Source of the DNA: Sporomusa sp.
GTDB lineage: Bacteria; Bacillota_C; Negativicutes; Sporomusales; Sporomusaceae
Assembly: GCA_029256645.1 (NCBI GenBank)
Contig: JAQSXM010000123.1
Coordinates: forward strand, 1 to 8,416
Direction: 5' to 3'
Length of the DNA stretch: 8,416 nucleotides
Position 1 is the stretch's first letter, and every line of letters starts with the position of its first letter. Below are positions 6,510 to 8,416 of this stretch, one piece after another. The notes under the pieces are model-generated. The model did not search any database and had not been told where the DNA came from. It saw nothing but the letters and a program-made list of their open reading frames with translations. The position numbers and the translations under genes were made by a program.

Positions 6510-7442
6510 TTGCAAACATCTTGGAACAAATTACTCCGGCTGGCAGTGTTGACTGTGGCCGTTATTGGGTGCCTGCCGTCAATCACCCTGGCGGCTCCAA
6601 AACAACCTACCCCGCCACCTGCCCCTGTTAAAGTAACCGTACTTGCAACAGCGGGGCTAAACGGCCATATTATGAACTGGGATTATGATCTTCCCAAAAC
6701 TGCCGATTTTGGTCTTGTTAAGATTTCCAGTTTAGTAAAGAAAGAACGTCAGGCAAACCCCTACACCCTCTTGGTTGATGGCGGCAATATGCTCACAGGA
6801 ACGCCCCTAACCCGCTTATTTGCCAATGAACCGTCCAAACTTCCTAATCCGATGATTGCCACGTATAACTATCTTGGTTATGACGCAGTTGTGCTTGGTG
6901 AGGGTGAGTTTGCCTATGGATCTGACTACTTGTCCAAAGCGCTCACTACTGCTAAGTTTCCGGTACTGTCTGCTAACGCTCATAGTTCCAACAAGATTTG
7001 GGCCACAATCAAACCCTATGCCATCAAAGAATTTGAGGTAGGGAAAGATAAGAAGAAGGAAAAAATCCGTATTGGCATTATCGGCTTAACAACTGCCGAC
7101 CCTGACAACAATCCATCGAATTATGCCGGACTTACCTTCGCGGATCAGACAGCCGCGCTTAATGCTACGGTTAAGACACTGCATAATAGAGTGGATGCTA
7201 TAATTGTCGTAAAAAATAACGGCCTGGAGATTAACGGCACTATGGCCGCCTCCCCCGGCAAATTCGGCAGCAGCTTAAGCCGGACTGAGCTTACCTTTGA
7301 AAAGGTAGGAAAAAAATGGCAGCTTAAACAATCGGAGACGGCTACCCTGTACTCGGTAATTGCGCCTGTTGATAAAGCTATGGCGGACTTCGCGTGGCCA
7401 TATCATGATGCTACGCTGCAACACTTAGGCAAACGTCCATAG
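6510..7442 (+). CDS. Exported 5'-nucleotidase/metallophosphatase-family protein with degenerate metal-binding motifs (probable pseudoenzyme)
   Basis: This 310-residue protein starts at TTG. Residues 1-28 are a signal peptide (WNKLLRLAVLTVAVIGC) that fits signal peptidase I cleavage after ITLA-28; VIGC at 18-21 also fits a lipobox, so it may be a lipoprotein. A proline-rich linker (30-39) leads to the metallophosphoesterase domain of the 5'-nucleotidase/cyclic-nucleotide phosphodiesterase family (LNGHIMNWDY, LLVDGG, GTPL, YLGYDAVVLG, FAYG, PGKFGS). Each metal motif is altered: the usual D-X-H is G49-L-N51, GD is G92-N93, GNHE is G130-E131-G132-E133, and GHXH is V234-K-N-N237; the preceding H-X-G segment seems deleted. 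The C-terminal nucleotidase domain is absent. The frame is clean, so it looks kept rather than decaying. It faces the M23 peptidase gene across a shared terminator. The function is unknown; binding rather than catalysis is likely. Confidence 0.8.
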   Translation: MQTSWNKLLRLAVLTVAVIGCLPSITLAAPKQPTPPPAPVKVTVLATAGLNGHIMNWDYDLPKTADFGLVKISSLVKKERQANPYTLLVDGGNMLTGTPLTRLFANEPSKLPNPMIATYNYLGYDAVVLGEGEFAYGSDYLSKALTTAKFPVLSANAHSSNKIWATIKPYAIKEFEVGKDKKKEKIRIGIIGLTTADPDNNPSNYAGLTFADQTAALNATVKTLHNRVDAIIVVKNNGLEINGTMAASPGKFGSSLSRTELTFEKVGKKWQLKQSETATLYSVIAPVDKAMADFAWPYHDATLQHLGKRP

Positions 7443-7443
7443 C

Positions 7444-7537
7444 ACCCCACCTGCTTTGTTGTCAGTCCGGGCGCTTGCTTGCGTACTTCCCAGTACGCCG
7501 CGCTTCACGTCCTCCTTCCGCCTCGCATCTGGGGCAC
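7444..7537. repeat. REP-like imperfect palindromic intergenic element
   Basis: The centre is a perfect hairpin, GCGTACT (7481-7487) and AGTACGC (7492-7498) around TCCC. Flanking GCGC pairs and outer arms CCCCACCTGC (7445-7454) and GCATCTGGGG (7525-7534), which pair at eight of ten positions, make the whole block an imperfect inverted repeat. It begins right after the stop of the 6510 gene. Its GC-rich makeup differs from the nearby AT-rich spacers. It resembles the dispersed palindromic repeats of many Firmicute genomes, but no second copy is in this window. Confidence 0.5.
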
Positions 7538-7583
7538 TCTGAACATTTGCGGCGCAACTCATATTTCAAAAAATAGTGAACTC

Positions 7584-7671
7584 GTTTCAGCAGAGCTGAA
7601 ACATTGGGGAATCAGTTGGAGAGTCTACTTCAATCTGATTAGACGCCGCCTATAGAGGCGGGAGTCTTGAC
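7584..7671 (+). mobile_element. Hairpin cluster resembling a solo IS200/IS605 right end (possible relic)
   Basis: Three hairpins follow one another. GTTTCAGC and GCTGAAAC (7584-7602) form an 8-bp stem. AATCAGTTGGAG and CTTCAATCTGATT (7610-7640) form a 12-bp stem with one bulge and a G-T pair. AGAC-G-CCGCCT and AGGCGG-GA-GTCT (7641-7667) form the last stem, followed at once by TTGAC. A terminal GC-rich hairpin ending in a TTGAC-like pentamer is the usual shape of IS200/IS605 right ends, where it is also the 3' part of the TnpB guide RNA. A plus-strand frame ends at TAG 7653 inside the last hairpin, as tnpB frames often do. No transposase is encoded here, so this would be a relic or a non-autonomous end. 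Confidence 0.33.
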
Positions 7672-7684
7672 TCAGTGTATAGAA

Positions 7685-7726
7685 AAAAGAGATTGCCACG
7701 CGTCTTAAGACGTGGCAATCTCTTTT
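7685..7726. terminator. Bidirectional intrinsic terminator between convergent genes
   Basis: AAAAGAGATTGCCACG (7685-7700) pairs perfectly with CGTGGCAATCTCTTTT (7711-7726), a 16-bp stem. The 10-nt loop can itself extend the stem through GTCTT and AAGAC. A-runs before and T-runs after make it work on both strands. It ends 1 bp from the stop of the minus-strand peptidase gene and also closes the plus-strand unit. Confidence 0.88.
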
Positions 7727-7727
7727 C

Positions 7728-8416
7728 TTATGGCAGAAATCCCATTGGATCAACCGGCTGGCCATCTTTTTGAACCTCAAAATGCAAATGTGGCCCGGTT
7801 GAATCGCCGGTGTTACCCATTGAGGCAATTCGTTGGCCGGCGCGCACGTATTGGCCTCTTTCAACAAAGTAATTGTCAAGATGACCATATAAACTTACAT
7901 AGCCACCGCCATGATCGATCATAACCGCATAGCCATAACCGCCTCGCCATCCAGCCCAAATAACCCGGCCGGCCCGTGCAGACATAACATGGGTACCAAT
8001 ATCATTGGCAATATCAACACCGGCGTGCAAGCGCCCCCAGCGCCACCCAAACGGCGAGGAGATTTCGCCTTTTGTCGGCCAAATAAACCGGCTGGCAGAA
8101 GCCCGCGCAACCGCGGTATCGGCTCTGCCCCAGCGAGCGCCGGGAATAAACAGTTTTTCGCCAACGGCGACATCATTACTGTTCTTAGCATTGGCCGATT
8201 TAATGGTTTCTACCTGTACGCCATATGTATGAGCAATCTCCCACAAAGTATCACCAGTATCCACTTGGTAAACAACGCCCTTATTAGGCAAAATGACCAA
8301 CTCATCACCCGGATGGATAAGATCGCTTACGCCAGGGTTCGCTGCCATAAGTGTCTCAAGGTCAATACCGTAATGCTGCGCGATATCGATCAAGGTGTCA
8401 CCAGAAACAACAACAT
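7728..8416 (-). CDS. LysM-LysM-M23 peptidoglycan endopeptidase; N-terminus cut by window edge
   Basis: 228 residues are visible, ending at TAA 7728; the frame is open through the right edge, so the true start is outside. There are two LysM peptidoglycan-binding repeats: about 1-44 (VVVSGDTLIDIAQHYG, GDELVILP) and about 48-92 (YQVDTGDTLWEIAHTYG, GEKLFIPG). The M23/LytM domain runs from about 105 to the end (GEISSPFGWRWGRLHAGVD, then YGHLDNY, then GPHLHFEV). Zinc ligands H130, D134 and H211 and the catalytic histidines H178 and H209 are all present, so it should be an active endopeptidase cutting peptide cross-bridges in the cell wall. A signal peptide or membrane anchor is expected upstream. 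Family members act in cell separation, sporulation or envelope maintenance; which one applies here cannot be told. Confidence 0.95.
   Translation of the reverse strand, partial: VVVSGDTLIDIAQHYGIDLETLMAANPGVSDLIHPGDELVILPNKGVVYQVDTGDTLWEIAHTYGVQVETIKSANAKNSNDVAVGEKLFIPGARWGRADTAVARASASRFIWPTKGEISSPFGWRWGRLHAGVDIANDIGTHVMSARAGRVIWAGWRGGYGYAVMIDHGGGYVSLYGHLDNYFVERGQYVRAGQRIASMGNTGDSTGPHLHFEVQKDGQPVDPMGFLP

Noticed and set aside
6461..6631. Small plus-strand frame starting MANLLAIIEYRFW, a possible leader peptide
   Set aside because: AGGAG is about 12 nt from the ATG, too far, and most of the frame overlaps the signal-peptide coding region of the 6510 gene in another frame.
7443..7655. Open frame continuing in the same phase after the TAG of the 6510 gene, about 70 codons
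   Set aside because: It consists of palindromic repeat sequence; the protein has no family look and there is no start or ribosome site. Read-through of the TAG has no support.
7625..7888. Minus-strand open frame of 87 codons across the terminator
   Set aside because: It runs through the strong terminator hairpin and overlaps the C-terminal M23 domain in another frame; no ribosome site or family resemblance.
1..8416. tRNA, rRNA, CRISPR arrays, riboswitches, intact insertion sequences
   Set aside because: I saw no clover-leaf or rRNA sequence, no regularly spaced repeats, no known riboswitch core and no transposase gene on either strand.

Overview
The window looks like part of the chromosome of a spore-forming Firmicute. 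Reading right to left on the minus strand, five genes lie in the order: PrsW-like membrane protein, fin, mfd, spoVT, spoVB. The last four reproduce the fin-mfd-spoVT-spoVB order known from Bacillus subtilis and other endospore formers. Base composition is moderate, near even AT and GC by eye. Protein wording in SpoVT, Fin and the LysM/M23 peptidase suggests a Clostridia or Negativicutes lineage, perhaps a diderm Sporomusa or Pelosinus relative. That placement is inference from memory of the families, not a search result.

Layout. 1-1259 (minus) is spoVB without its C-terminus, which lies off the left edge. 1260-1507 holds a spoVB promoter and the spoVT terminator hairpin. 1508-2074 (minus) is spoVT, with a sigma-G-type promoter at 2210-2239. 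2266-5577 (minus) is full-length mfd. A 26-bp perfect palindrome at 5613-5638 separates it from fin (5660-5908, minus), which sits 15 bp after a small PrsW-like intramembrane protease candidate (5924-6325, minus). A strong sigma-F-type promoter match (6366-6396) precedes that pair. Transcribed the other way, 6510-7442 (plus) encodes an exported protein of the 5'-nucleotidase/metallophosphatase family in which every recognisable metal-binding motif is altered. 7443-7684 has no gene but is dense in inverted repeats: a REP-like imperfect palindrome and a block resembling the right end of an IS200/IS605 element. A 16-bp-stem terminator at 7685-7726 serves this and the convergent gene, a LysM-LysM-M23 peptidase (7728-8416, minus) whose N-terminus lies off the right edge.

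How the genes fit together. Fin is a forespore protein that opposes sigma-F and helps the switch to sigma-G. SpoVT is a sigma-G-dependent forespore regulator. SpoVB is a MATE/MOP-type lipid-linked precursor flippase for the spore cortex. Mfd is the housekeeping transcription-repair coupling factor that sits inside this sporulation cluster. The promoter matches found here (sigma-F before the PrsW-like gene and fin, sigma-G before spoVT) agree with that programme and suggest that the PrsW-like protein is made in the forespore. The main points for a second look are the decayed metallophosphatase, the PrsW-like/fin pair, a four-cysteine cluster in SpoVT, and the palindromic block at 7443-7671.
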